From positions 62,001 to 126,000 of the forward strand of contig CANQNS010000002.1 in the NCBI GenBank assembly GCA_947625285.1: 64,000 bases of DNA, read 5' to 3'. Below the pieces are notes generated by a model, which saw nothing but the letters and a program-made list of their open reading frames with translations, ran no database searches and was not told where the DNA came from. The position numbers and the translations under genes were made by a program. This DNA is from an uncultured Oscillospiraceae bacterium. GTDB lineage: Bacteria > Bacillota > Clostridia > Oscillospirales > Oscillospiraceae. This document shows positions 26,393 through 33,974 of this stretch, piece after piece (the first letter of the stretch is position 1; every line of letters starts with the position of its first letter).

Positions 26393-27136
26393 ATGAAAGG
26401 CATTTACTGTTTCGCGGGGCACCGCGTGGAGATCGATTCCATTTTCATGCGGGTCCACGAGCTGTGCGCGCTGTACCGCTCCGACGGGCGTCCAGAATAC
26501 ACAGTGCGGACTACCTGGGACGACATCGGCTATGAACGGGAAAAGTCCGATACGGAGAGCCGTATAGAGGGGCGGGAGCCGCCCCGTCACACGGACGCGT
26601 ATCTGGAAACGCTGGCCGTCTACCGCAAGATCGCGGAGAGCCTGATAGAATACGACATCCTGCTGTTCCACGGTTCCGCCGTGGCGGTGGACGGCGCGTG
26701 TTATCTCTTCGCCGCGAAAAGCGGCACGGGTAAATCCACCCATACCCGCCTATGGCGGGAGCTGCTGGGCGAGCGGGCCGTCATGGTGAACGACGATAAA
26801 CCGCTCCTGGAGATCTCCGGCACAGGCGTCGCCGTCTGGGGGACCCCGTGGGACGGGAAGCACCATTTGAGCCGCAATATCTCCGTTCCTTTGCGGGCGA
26901 TCTGCTTTTTGGAGCAAGGGAAGGAGAATCGCATGAAGGCCATCTCCGCGAAAGAGGGGTGGCCCGCGCTCTGGCGGCAGAGCTACCGGCCGTCTGGACC
27001 GGATAAGCTGAAGCGGACGCTGGCGATGGTAGACAGTCTTTCAACGCGCGCCCGGCTTTACCGGCTGCGCTGCGCCCCGGACATCCAAGCGGCCCGCATG
27101 GCTTATGAGACCATGAGCAAAGGAGGAGCTCTATGA
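26393..27136 (+). CDS. HprK-like kinase of the RiPP-type cluster
   Basis: 247-aa protein with the P-loop AAKSGTGKSTHTRLW (near 107-121) and the DD pair VNDDKPLLEI, as in HPr kinase/phosphorylase, but without the large HprK N-terminal domain. Similar HprK-like kinases occur in RiPP clusters; in the paeninodin lasso cluster one phosphorylates the precursor C-terminal serine. Here it heads a colinear operon and overlaps pqqD by ATGA. A Ser of the precursor peptide would be its likely substrate; that is inference. The start follows a weak AGGTG. Confidence 0.85.
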   Translation: MKGIYCFAGHRVEIDSIFMRVHELCALYRSDGRPEYTVRTTWDDIGYEREKSDTESRIEGREPPRHTDAYLETLAVYRKIAESLIEYDILLFHGSAVAVDGACYLFAAKSGTGKSTHTRLWRELLGERAVMVNDDKPLLEISGTGVAVWGTPWDGKHHLSRNISVPLRAICFLEQGKENRMKAISAKEGWPALWRQSYRPSGPDKLKRTLAMVDSLSTRARLYRLRCAPDIQAARMAYETMSKGGAL

Positions 27137-27387
27137 AACTGAAGGACACATTTATCACTTATAACGCCGCCGGGGAGCATACCACGGTAGCGACGGAGGG
27201 CTTTTCCGGCATAATTCGCAGCAACAAGACGGCCGCGTTTATTATTGAAGCGCTGAAAGGACCCACTACTTTGGAACAGATCGTGGATGCCATGGCCGCA
27301 AAGTACGACGCGCCGCGGGATGTTCTTGAAAAGGATGTTGCGGAAACGCTGGCCCGGCTGCGCTCTATCGGGGCTATCGAGGATTGA
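27133..27387 (+). CDS. PqqD-family peptide-recognition protein
   Basis: 84-aa PqqD-like RiPP recognition element: MKLKDTFITYNAAGEHTTVA, then SNKTAAFIIEALKGPTTLEQIVDAM and a C-terminal helix. Such proteins bind precursor leader peptides and present them to modifying enzymes. It overlaps both neighbours (ATGA upstream, TTGA downstream), so it is translationally coupled in the cluster. Length and motifs are normal for a free-standing PqqD. Confidence 0.88.
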   Translation: MKLKDTFITYNAAGEHTTVATEGFSGIIRSNKTAAFIIEALKGPTTLEQIVDAMAAKYDAPRDVLEKDVAETLARLRSIGAIED

Positions 27388-27914
27388 GCGTCCGCTTTGA
27401 GGAGGTGCTGGCCCGGGACGGGAAGCTGGTCCACACCGGCGTGGGCGACAGTATGCTGCCCATGCTGCGGCCGAAACGGGACCTGGTCATCATAGGGCGG
27501 CCGTCCGGCAGGCTGAAGCGGTACGACGTGGCGCTGTATAAGCGCGGTTCGGGCCAATATGTGCTGCACCGGGTGCTGAAGGCGCGTGGCGACGAATACG
27601 TCCTGTGCGGCGACAACCAGTGGTCGAGGGAGCGCGGCGTCACCGACCGGCAGATCATCGGTGTGCTGACCGCCTTTGTGCGGGACGGAAAAGAGATCCC
27701 GGTGACAGACCCGCGCTACCGGCTGTATGCGCATCTTTGGTGCGACCTGTTCTGGCTGCGGGCGGCGGTCCTGTGGTGCCTGACCCTATTCGGCCGGATC
27801 AAAAGAAAACTCACAAGACGCCATAACAAAACGCCTGGATCGGGCGAGCGTAGTATCTCGTCCGTTCAGAATATAGATCAAGGCATCCTGACCGAAAGGA
27901 GGAAAGAGCCATGA
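27384..27914 (+). CDS. S24/S26-family peptidase of the cluster
   Basis: 176-aa signal-peptidase-like protein starting at TTG within the pqqD stop. GDSMLPML contains the nucleophile (Ser23), and CGDNQ (near 75-79) is the box-E equivalent. The general base position reads LHRVL (His62), like archaeal/eukaryotic-type signal peptidases, rather than the bacterial Lys. A hydrophobic C-terminal helix (DLFWLRAAVLWCLTLF) could anchor it to the membrane. It is a candidate leader peptidase for the precursor encoded next. Overlaps the precursor gene by ATGA. Confidence 0.82.
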   Translation: MSVRFEEVLARDGKLVHTGVGDSMLPMLRPKRDLVIIGRPSGRLKRYDVALYKRGSGQYVLHRVLKARGDEYVLCGDNQWSRERGVTDRQIIGVLTAFVRDGKEIPVTDPRYRLYAHLWCDLFWLRAAVLWCLTLFGRIKRKLTRRHNKTPGSGERSISSVQNIDQGILTERRKEP

Positions 27915-28051
27915 AGGAAAAGTACACCACCCCCGAGATGGAGATCGTCGACATCGATGAGGAGGACATCATTTTCGCCAGCGAGGGATCTGGGGGCGAA
28001 GAAGAAGAAGGTCTAGGTCCGTGCAGCGTTCAGGGACCGGCAGAAAATTAA
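27911..28051 (+). CDS. RiPP precursor peptide candidate, 46 aa
   Basis: Not in the ORF track. ATG follows AAAGGAGGAAAGAG. The leader-like part MKEKYTTPEMEIVDIDEEDI is followed by IFASEGSGG, EEEE, GLGPCSVQGPAEN and TAA. The K.Y..PE.E......D.I pattern is common in short clostridial precursor-like peptides, and the C-terminal part is Gly-rich with a Glu run, one Cys and three Ser (two after FASE). It sits between peptidase and radical SAM genes, followed by a terminator-like hairpin. Where the leader ends (perhaps after FASEG) and which residues are modified are unknown. Confidence 0.75.
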   Translation: MKEKYTTPEMEIVDIDEEDIIFASEGSGGEEEEGLGPCSVQGPAEN

Positions 28052-28064
28052 GACAGTTATAGCC

Positions 28065-28104
28065 AAGGAGCGCTGTAAGTGAAGGTTACTTGCAGCGCCT
28101 TTTG
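28065..28104 (+). terminator. Attenuator hairpin after the precursor gene
   Basis: GCGCTGTAAGT and ACTTGCAGCGC around GAAGGTT, then CTTTT. Position between the precursor and enzyme genes would allow excess precursor over enzymes by partial termination, a common RiPP arrangement. Confidence 0.65.
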
Positions 28105-28134
28105 GTCGTTTTACATTTACGAGGAGAAAATGGT

Positions 28135-29493
28135 ATGCAGCAGGTCGTCCCGCAGATCCGGCTCGTTCAGAAAATACTGGGAGAACAGAAGATAGACACG
28201 GGTCTTTCTTATCGGATCAGCGCGTACTGTATGCGCGTCGAGCAGCCCGAGGGGCTTTTGCTTTATAATACCCTGACCGGAGAGATCCTCCTGTTGACTG
28301 CCGAGGAGGCGGCAGGATTGGAGAAGATCCCCGGCCGCGTCCCCGCCGCGCTGACGGAGTTGGTCTCACGTCGATTCCTTGTGCCCGAGGAAGCGGACGA
28401 CATGGCTGTCGCGGATCTGGTGCGTCAAATAGCGGAGCGTTTTGGAAAAAAAGAGACCGCTCTGACGGCGTACAGGATCTTCACCACCATGGAATGCAAC
28501 GCCCGGTGTTTTTACTGCTACGAGAGAAGGTGGGAAAAAGACACCATGACGGAGCAGACCGCTCTGGATACGGCAAGATATATCGCGGCGCATTGCGGCG
28601 GCAAGTCGATCCGTCTTCAGTGGTTCGGCGGCGAGCCGCTTGTGAACATAAAAGCCATCGATATCATCACGGACTTCCTGCAACGGCAGGGCTTGAAATA
28701 CCGCTCCACCATGACGAGCAACGGATATCTTTTTGACCGTGCGCTCGTACAGCGGGCAAAAAGCCTATGGAAGCTAAAGAAGGTGCAGATCACGCTGGAC
28801 GGCACGGAGGAGGTCTATAACAAACGCAAAGCGTATGTCGATCCGAAGGGCAGCCCCTATCAGCGCGTTCTCCGTAATATAGATCTTTTGCTGGAGGCAG
28901 GCATCTCGGTCAATGTTCGTCTGAATATGGATGAGAACAACGAGCGGGATCTTTATGAATTGGTGGATATATTGGCGGAGCGGTTTGGAAAAAGGCCGGG
29001 ATTTGGCGTCCATTTGTTGGATATTCGGGGAGATCAGGATGGGATCGGATCACCAAGCGGTGTGGAAGAAACGCGCCGGGTCTACGAGGAAAAGCTCCGG
29101 TCATTGTGGGCGTATGTGGAGAAAAGGGGAATACTGGCCCGTGTGTCACTGAATCGGAGAGTCACCGTCAATTGCTGCAGGGCGGACAACGACAGTTGTA
29201 CTACTGTGACGCCGGACGGGAGGCTGGGCCGGTGTGATGGCTGTGAGGATGACGGCATTTGGGGGAGTATTTACTCCGAGGATGCGGATGAGGAAGCGCT
29301 CCGGCAGTGGCGGGAGCGCTTGCCGGCGGAAGAAGCATGCAGGACCTGCGTCATCTATCCGCAATGCATCCGGCTTAAAAAATGCATGGGCTCTGAGAAC
29401 TGTTTCTCATTAGCGCGGCTGTATCGCGAGAATAGGCTTCGCAGGGCTGTTCTCGCGGCCTACGGGGATTGGAAGACCGCCGGCCGGCCTTGA
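28135..29493 (+). CDS. Radical SAM/SPASM peptide maturase 1
   Basis: 452-aa radical SAM enzyme. Its N-terminal region (1-110) looks like a recognition module. The [4Fe-4S]-SAM site is CNARCFYC (C121, C125, C128); WFGGEPL is the GGE motif. The C-terminal SPASM region has many Cys (CCRADNDSC, GRCDGC, CRTCVIYPQC, CMGSENC) for auxiliary clusters. It is likely to install a thioether, C-C or similar crosslink on the upstream precursor. Start at 28135 matches the paralogue and follows GAGGAG. Moderate GC, clearly lower than maturase 2. Confidence 0.93.
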   Translation: MQQVVPQIRLVQKILGEQKIDTGLSYRISAYCMRVEQPEGLLLYNTLTGEILLLTAEEAAGLEKIPGRVPAALTELVSRRFLVPEEADDMAVADLVRQIAERFGKKETALTAYRIFTTMECNARCFYCYERRWEKDTMTEQTALDTARYIAAHCGGKSIRLQWFGGEPLVNIKAIDIITDFLQRQGLKYRSTMTSNGYLFDRALVQRAKSLWKLKKVQITLDGTEEVYNKRKAYVDPKGSPYQRVLRNIDLLLEAGISVNVRLNMDENNERDLYELVDILAERFGKRPGFGVHLLDIRGDQDGIGSPSGVEETRRVYEEKLRSLWAYVEKRGILARVSLNRRVTVNCCRADNDSCTTVTPDGRLGRCDGCEDDGIWGSIYSEDADEEALRQWRERLPAEEACRTCVIYPQCIRLKKCMGSENCFSLARLYRENRLRRAVLAAYGDWKTAGRP

Positions 29494-29521
29494 CCGGCGG
29501 CGCGGCATAGGAGGAGATGAT

Positions 29522-30886
29522 ATGCGGCAGATCGTTCCGCCGTTTGCTCTGACGCAAAAGATCCTGGGACAACAGAAGACCGGCGCGGGGACCCCGTACC
29601 GGCTGACCGTCCACTGCTTGCGGGCGGAGCGGCCAGAGGGGGTCCTGCTCTATCACACCCTGACGGGGGAGCTGGTCCTGCTGTCCCATGAGGAAGCCCG
29701 GCAGCTTGCGGGGCTCCCCGGCCCCGTCCCCGCCGTGCTGGGGGAGCTTGTCCCCCGCCGGTTCCTGGTCCCCCGGGAGGCGGACGATATGGCCCTGGCG
29801 GACCAGACCCGGGACATCGCCCGGCGTTTCTCAAAGAAGGACGGCGTACTGACGGAGTATCTGATCTTTACCACCACGGCCTGCAACGCCCGGTGTTTCT
29901 ACTGCTTCGAGGCGGGCATCCAAAAAGCGGTCATGTCGGAGGAAACGGCCCGGGCGGCGGGGGCGTACATTGCGGCCCACTGCGGCGGACGGCCGGTCCA
30001 TCTGGTCTGGTACGGAGGCGAGCCCCTGCTGAACGTCAGGGCCATCGACGCCATCACGGGCATCCTCCGGCAGAAGGGCGTGACGTTCCGCTCCCGGATG
30101 GATAGCAACGGGTATCTTTTCGACGCCTCTCTGGCGGCCCGGGCCAAGGCGGACTGGGGGCTGTACCAGGCGCAGATCACCCTGGACGGCACGGAAGACG
30201 TCTACAACCGGCGCAAGGCCTATGTGGATCCCCAGGGCAGCCCCTTTCAGCGGGTGCTCCGGAACATCGACCCGCTGCTGGACGCGGGCATCCGGGTCCT
30301 CGTCCGACTGAACATGGACGAGAACAACGAAAAAGACCTGTACGCGCTGGTGGACCAGTTGGCGGAGCGGTTCGGGGGGCGGCCTGGCTTCTCCATCTAT
30401 TTCCGGGTGTTGCTCGAGAACAGGGGGGTGGAGCCCACCGCCTATACGGAGGAGGAGCGCCGCTCCCTGGCGGAGAAGGCCGGGGCCATGCACGAGTACC
30501 TCGCCGGCAAGGGGCTGCTGCTCAAGTGGTCTCTTCCCCAGGGCCCTACGCTCCGGTCCTGCTGGTCGGACGATGTGAACGCCGCCACCATCACGCCGGA
30601 GGGGCGGCTGGGCCGGTGCGAGTCCCACATCGACAAGGGGCTGTGGGGCAGCGTCTTCTCCGAGGAGCGAAACGAGGCGGTGCTGCGGCAGTGGCGGGAA
30701 CGCCGCCCGCCGGGGGAGTTTTGCCGGACCTGCGCCCTCTATCCCCGGTGCGCCCGGCTGAAAAACTGCGTGATCCACCCGGCGCGCTGCTCCCCCATTG
30801 AGCGGGCGGAAGTGGAGCTTCGGTTCCGGCAGGGCATTTTGAATGCCTACGAGGAGTGGAAAGCGGGCGGCCAGGGAGAGGCATGA
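29522..30886 (+). CDS. Radical SAM/SPASM peptide maturase 2
   Basis: 454-aa paralogue of the preceding enzyme, similar along its whole length (for example QITLDGTE.VYN.RKAYVDP in both). It has CNARCFYC at the same positions (121/125/128), WYGGEPL, and SPASM cysteines (SCWSDDVN, GRCESH, CRTCALYPRC, NCVIHPARC). Very GC-rich third positions set it apart from maturase 1, suggesting different histories. It starts behind GGAGGAGATGAT, 28 bp after maturase 1. No second precursor lies between them, so it may act on the same peptide or on one encoded elsewhere. Confidence 0.93.
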   Translation: MRQIVPPFALTQKILGQQKTGAGTPYRLTVHCLRAERPEGVLLYHTLTGELVLLSHEEARQLAGLPGPVPAVLGELVPRRFLVPREADDMALADQTRDIARRFSKKDGVLTEYLIFTTTACNARCFYCFEAGIQKAVMSEETARAAGAYIAAHCGGRPVHLVWYGGEPLLNVRAIDAITGILRQKGVTFRSRMDSNGYLFDASLAARAKADWGLYQAQITLDGTEDVYNRRKAYVDPQGSPFQRVLRNIDPLLDAGIRVLVRLNMDENNEKDLYALVDQLAERFGGRPGFSIYFRVLLENRGVEPTAYTEEERRSLAEKAGAMHEYLAGKGLLLKWSLPQGPTLRSCWSDDVNAATITPEGRLGRCESHIDKGLWGSVFSEERNEAVLRQWRERRPPGEFCRTCALYPRCARLKNCVIHPARCSPIERAEVELRFRQGILNAYEEWKAGGQGEA

Positions 30887-32043
30887 TGGCGAAACGGACA
30901 AGCGAGACCCTGTGCCGCCTGCTGGCGGCATGGGTCCACGGCGTTGCCCTGGAGGCGGCGGACATATCGGACTTTGAGGCGCTTTTCCAGACTGCGGACA
31001 GACATCTGTTGTCCGCCGCCGTATGCGCGGCGCTGGAACAGACCGGCCTGATGGGAGACTGCCCTCCCGAGATCGCGAAACGCTTCCGGGAGGCGAAGGC
31101 AAGATCCATCCGCAAGACGATCCTTATGGATGCGGAACGAGGGAAGATCCTCGAAGCGATGGATGAGAAGGGCATCTGGTACGCGCCCTTAAAGGTCGCC
31201 GTCAACACCGTCTATCCTCAGTACGGCACCCGGCGCTTCGCGGACAACGACATCCTTTTTGACGCGGAGCGTTGGCGCGCAGTGCGGGATATCATGGAAA
31301 CGCGGGGCTACAAGGCCGAGAGCGTAGGCAAAGGAGCCAACGATGTCTATTACAAGCCGCCCTATAATTTCGAGATGCACCGAAAGCTGTTCCTGGCGGA
31401 CGGCAGACGTGATTTCCTCTCTGTCTGTGCCGACTACTATGAGGACGTAAAGACGCGGCTGATAAAAGACGAGGATGACCGATGCGGCTATCATTTCAGC
31501 GACGAGGATCTTTACATCTATTTTCTCGCTCATGCCTATAAGCACTATGGCGACAGCGGCACAGGACTGCGCACGCTGCTGGATCTGTACCTGTACCGGC
31601 GCGCCAAACCGGATCTGGACGCGGCGTATATCGCGGAGGAAGTACAAAAGCTGGGTCTGGAAGATTTTGAGGCTGCCAGCCGCACGTTGACGGAGAAGAT
31701 CTTCGGCCCCGCGAGCCCCCCGGCGTTGACGGAGAAGGAGCGGGATATGCTGCGCTGGGTAGCCAGCTCCGGCGCGTACGGCACCACGGCCCACCATATC
31801 GAGGCCGAGCTGCGCAGGCTCCAAAACGGCGACGGCCCCGTGACCGCCCGGACAAAGATGAAATACCTGCTGCGGCGCCTCTTCCCCGAGTGGAGCTGGT
31901 ACAGCGTCAACGCGCCGTTCGTTTATCGCCACCGATGGACCGTGCCGTTTTACTGGGCGTACAGGCTGGGACGGGGCGTGTTCGTAAAAGGACGACGGAA
32001 TCTGCGCGAAGCGGGCATGGTATGCGCACGGCGCGAACGATAA
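30883..32043 (+). CDS. Nucleotidyltransferase-family protein (PF14907 type)
   Basis: 386-aa protein resembling the NTP_transf_5 family: APLKVAVNTVYPQYGTRRFADNDILFD near residues 103-122 matches the LKG...Yp..R..DiDiLv core, where acidic residues bind metal; DVYYKPPYNFEMHRKLF and YFLAHAYKHY are further family segments. The usual LKG is LKV here. Family members occur in lasso-peptide and other RiPP clusters; their reaction is poorly known. It starts inside the maturase 2 stop (ATGA) behind GGGAGAGGC. It may transfer a nucleotide or help kinase-dependent tailoring. Confidence 0.85.
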   Translation: MMAKRTSETLCRLLAAWVHGVALEAADISDFEALFQTADRHLLSAAVCAALEQTGLMGDCPPEIAKRFREAKARSIRKTILMDAERGKILEAMDEKGIWYAPLKVAVNTVYPQYGTRRFADNDILFDAERWRAVRDIMETRGYKAESVGKGANDVYYKPPYNFEMHRKLFLADGRRDFLSVCADYYEDVKTRLIKDEDDRCGYHFSDEDLYIYFLAHAYKHYGDSGTGLRTLLDLYLYRRAKPDLDAAYIAEEVQKLGLEDFEAASRTLTEKIFGPASPPALTEKERDMLRWVASSGAYGTTAHHIEAELRRLQNGDGPVTARTKMKYLLRRLFPEWSWYSVNAPFVYRHRWTVPFYWAYRLGRGVFVKGRRNLREAGMVCARRER

Positions 32044-32075
32044 CGAGGGGCTGCCCACACAGGAACGGATCGACG

Positions 32076-33809
32076 ATGTTGAAGGAAATGCTTTCGCTCA
32101 TAGGCCCAAAACGAAGAAACCAGATGCTGGCGCTGGTCCCACTTATGCTGCTGGCCTCCCTGCTGGAGATAGTGGGACTGACGATGGTGGTGTCGGTCTG
32201 CGCTGCCCTGGCGGACAGCGCGGGGGCGGGGGAGAACCCGGTCATGGCGTGGCTGCGGGCCGCGCTGCATATAAGCTCGGAGGCGTCTTTGACGACGGCG
32301 ATCCTTCTCGCGCTGATCGCGCTGTACGCCTTCAAGATACCCTATCTGGCCTGGGAAAACTACATGACGGCGAAATTCATCCGCACCATCCGGCATGAGA
32401 TGTCCACCCAACTATGCCAGCGCATCGTTCACAGCCCGTACCCCTTTTTCACCCGCCACAGCACGGCGGAGGTGCAAAACCTGCTGGGGCAGGACACGCT
32501 CCAATTTACTGCGGGGCTCAGCGCGTATATGCGCATACTCATGGAAGCGCTGGTCGTGCTGGGGATGGGTACCTGCCTGCTGCTGATCGACCCGGCCATG
32601 ACGCTGTTTTTGACCGGCGGGATCGTTTCTCTGACGGTCCTGGTCCGCGTGATCCTTGCCCGGCCGATACGCGAAGCCTCCCAGCGGCAGCGGGACGCGA
32701 ACCGCGGACGCTGGAAATGGCTGCATCACATCGTCGGCGGGATCAAGGACATCAAGACCGGACGCCATGAGGACTATTTCGCGGGGCGCTTTGCCGAGGC
32801 CAGCGCGGAATGCGCACGCTCCGATTACCTGCGGCAGTTTTGGATCAAGCTGCCCACGCTGTGCATCGAGGGCGTCATGGTGTTCACCGTGCTGCTGTAT
32901 ATGCTCTTTTTCGTGCGCACCGGAAGACGGCTGCTGGATTACCTGCCCAGCCTTTCCGCTCTGGCGTGGACGGCGATGCGCCTTTTGCCGGCATTCAGCC
33001 GGATCAACGGCAATCTGACGCAGATAGGCTATGCAAAGGCCTCTGTGGAGGCGATCCGCCGCGTGATGGAGGAAACGGCGGCCCAGCAGGATGCGGCGCG
33101 CGCTCCGCAGACGGACGTGGCCATCAGCACGGGCATCGCGCTGCGGCGGGTATCTTTTTCCTACGAGGGCAGGCCGAACCCTGTATTGCGGGATGTGGAT
33201 ATGGAGATACCGGCGGGCGCGGCAGTGGGGATCATCGGCCCGTCCGGAGCGGGAAAGACCACGCTGCTGGACGTGATTTTGGGCCTGCTGGAGCCCGAGC
33301 GGGGCGAGGTGCTGGTCGATGGGATACCCGTCGGCCAGTGCGCGGAGAGCTATCTGCAAAAGGTGGCCTATGTGCCCCAGGACACGTTTTTGCTGGACGA
33401 CACCGTCCGCAGCAATGTGGCGCTGGGCGAGGGACCGGACGAGGCGGATGACAGCCGCGTATGGGCGGCCCTGAAGCAGTCCGAACTGGACCAGATGGTC
33501 CGGGGGCTTCCCGACGGGCTGGACACATATGTCGGCGAGCGCGGCGTCCGGCTTTCCGGCGGCGAGCGGCAGCGTCTGGGCCTGGCGCGGGCCATGTATC
33601 AGGACCCGGCCCTGATCGTGTTTGACGAGGCGACCTCCTCCCTGGATCTGGAGACAGAGGCCGCTGTGCTGCGATCTGTTTTCCGGCTTCAAGGAAAGAA
33701 AACGCTCGTCATAGTTTCCCACCGCATGACGGCTATCGAGCATTGTAATGTGGTTTATCGTGTTCACGATGGAACTGTTTTTGAGGAAAAATCGGGGTCA
33801 AACTCATAA
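32076..33809 (+). CDS. ABC exporter (fused permease-ATPase)
   Basis: 577-aa half-transporter: six-helix membrane domain (about 1-320) and an ATPase domain with GPSGAGKTT (near 388), LSGGERQRL (near 493) and LIVFDEATSSLD (near 513). No C39 peptidase domain, so leader removal would fall to the separate S24/S26 peptidase. ATG at 32076 is preferred over the track start, which lies in the previous gene. Last gene of the cluster, followed by a strong terminator; the likely exporter of the mature peptide. Confidence 0.93.
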   Translation: MLKEMLSLIGPKRRNQMLALVPLMLLASLLEIVGLTMVVSVCAALADSAGAGENPVMAWLRAALHISSEASLTTAILLALIALYAFKIPYLAWENYMTAKFIRTIRHEMSTQLCQRIVHSPYPFFTRHSTAEVQNLLGQDTLQFTAGLSAYMRILMEALVVLGMGTCLLLIDPAMTLFLTGGIVSLTVLVRVILARPIREASQRQRDANRGRWKWLHHIVGGIKDIKTGRHEDYFAGRFAEASAECARSDYLRQFWIKLPTLCIEGVMVFTVLLYMLFFVRTGRRLLDYLPSLSALAWTAMRLLPAFSRINGNLTQIGYAKASVEAIRRVMEETAAQQDAARAPQTDVAISTGIALRRVSFSYEGRPNPVLRDVDMEIPAGAAVGIIGPSGAGKTTLLDVILGLLEPERGEVLVDGIPVGQCAESYLQKVAYVPQDTFLLDDTVRSNVALGEGPDEADDSRVWAALKQSELDQMVRGLPDGLDTYVGERGVRLSGGERQRLGLARAMYQDPALIVFDEATSSLDLETEAAVLRSVFRLQGKKTLVIVSHRMTAIEHCNVVYRVHDGTVFEEKSGSNS

Positions 33810-33853
33810 CAGCGCGATCCTGGCAAGCAATGCAGAGCGGTACACACTCTGCG

Positions 33854-33898
33854 AAAATGGGTCATCCCGGCCTTGCGCCGGAATGACCCATTTGCTTG
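33854..33898 (+). terminator. Terminator of the RiPP-type cluster
   Basis: AAATGGGTCAT-CCGGC, loop, GCCGG-ATGACCCATTT: a long, nearly perfect stem ending in a short T-run. Confidence 0.85.
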
Positions 33899-33938
33899 TC
33901 GGGGCAGCATCCCCGAACCCCTTTGTACTGTCTTATGA

Positions 33939-33974
33939 GGGCGCGTCGTGTGACGCGCCCTTTGCTGTTTTTTT
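33939..33974 (+). terminator. Second terminator, convergent with the DUF362 gene
   Basis: GGGCGCGTC-GTGT-GACGCGCCC followed by TTTGCTGTTTTTTT; acts on plus-strand read-through and touches the stop codon of the minus-strand DUF362 gene. Confidence 0.8.

Noticed and set aside
28494-28736. Alternative 80-aa ORF within maturase 1 as a second precursor
   Set aside because: Out-of-frame with a fully conserved radical SAM gene; no ribosome site and no leader pattern.
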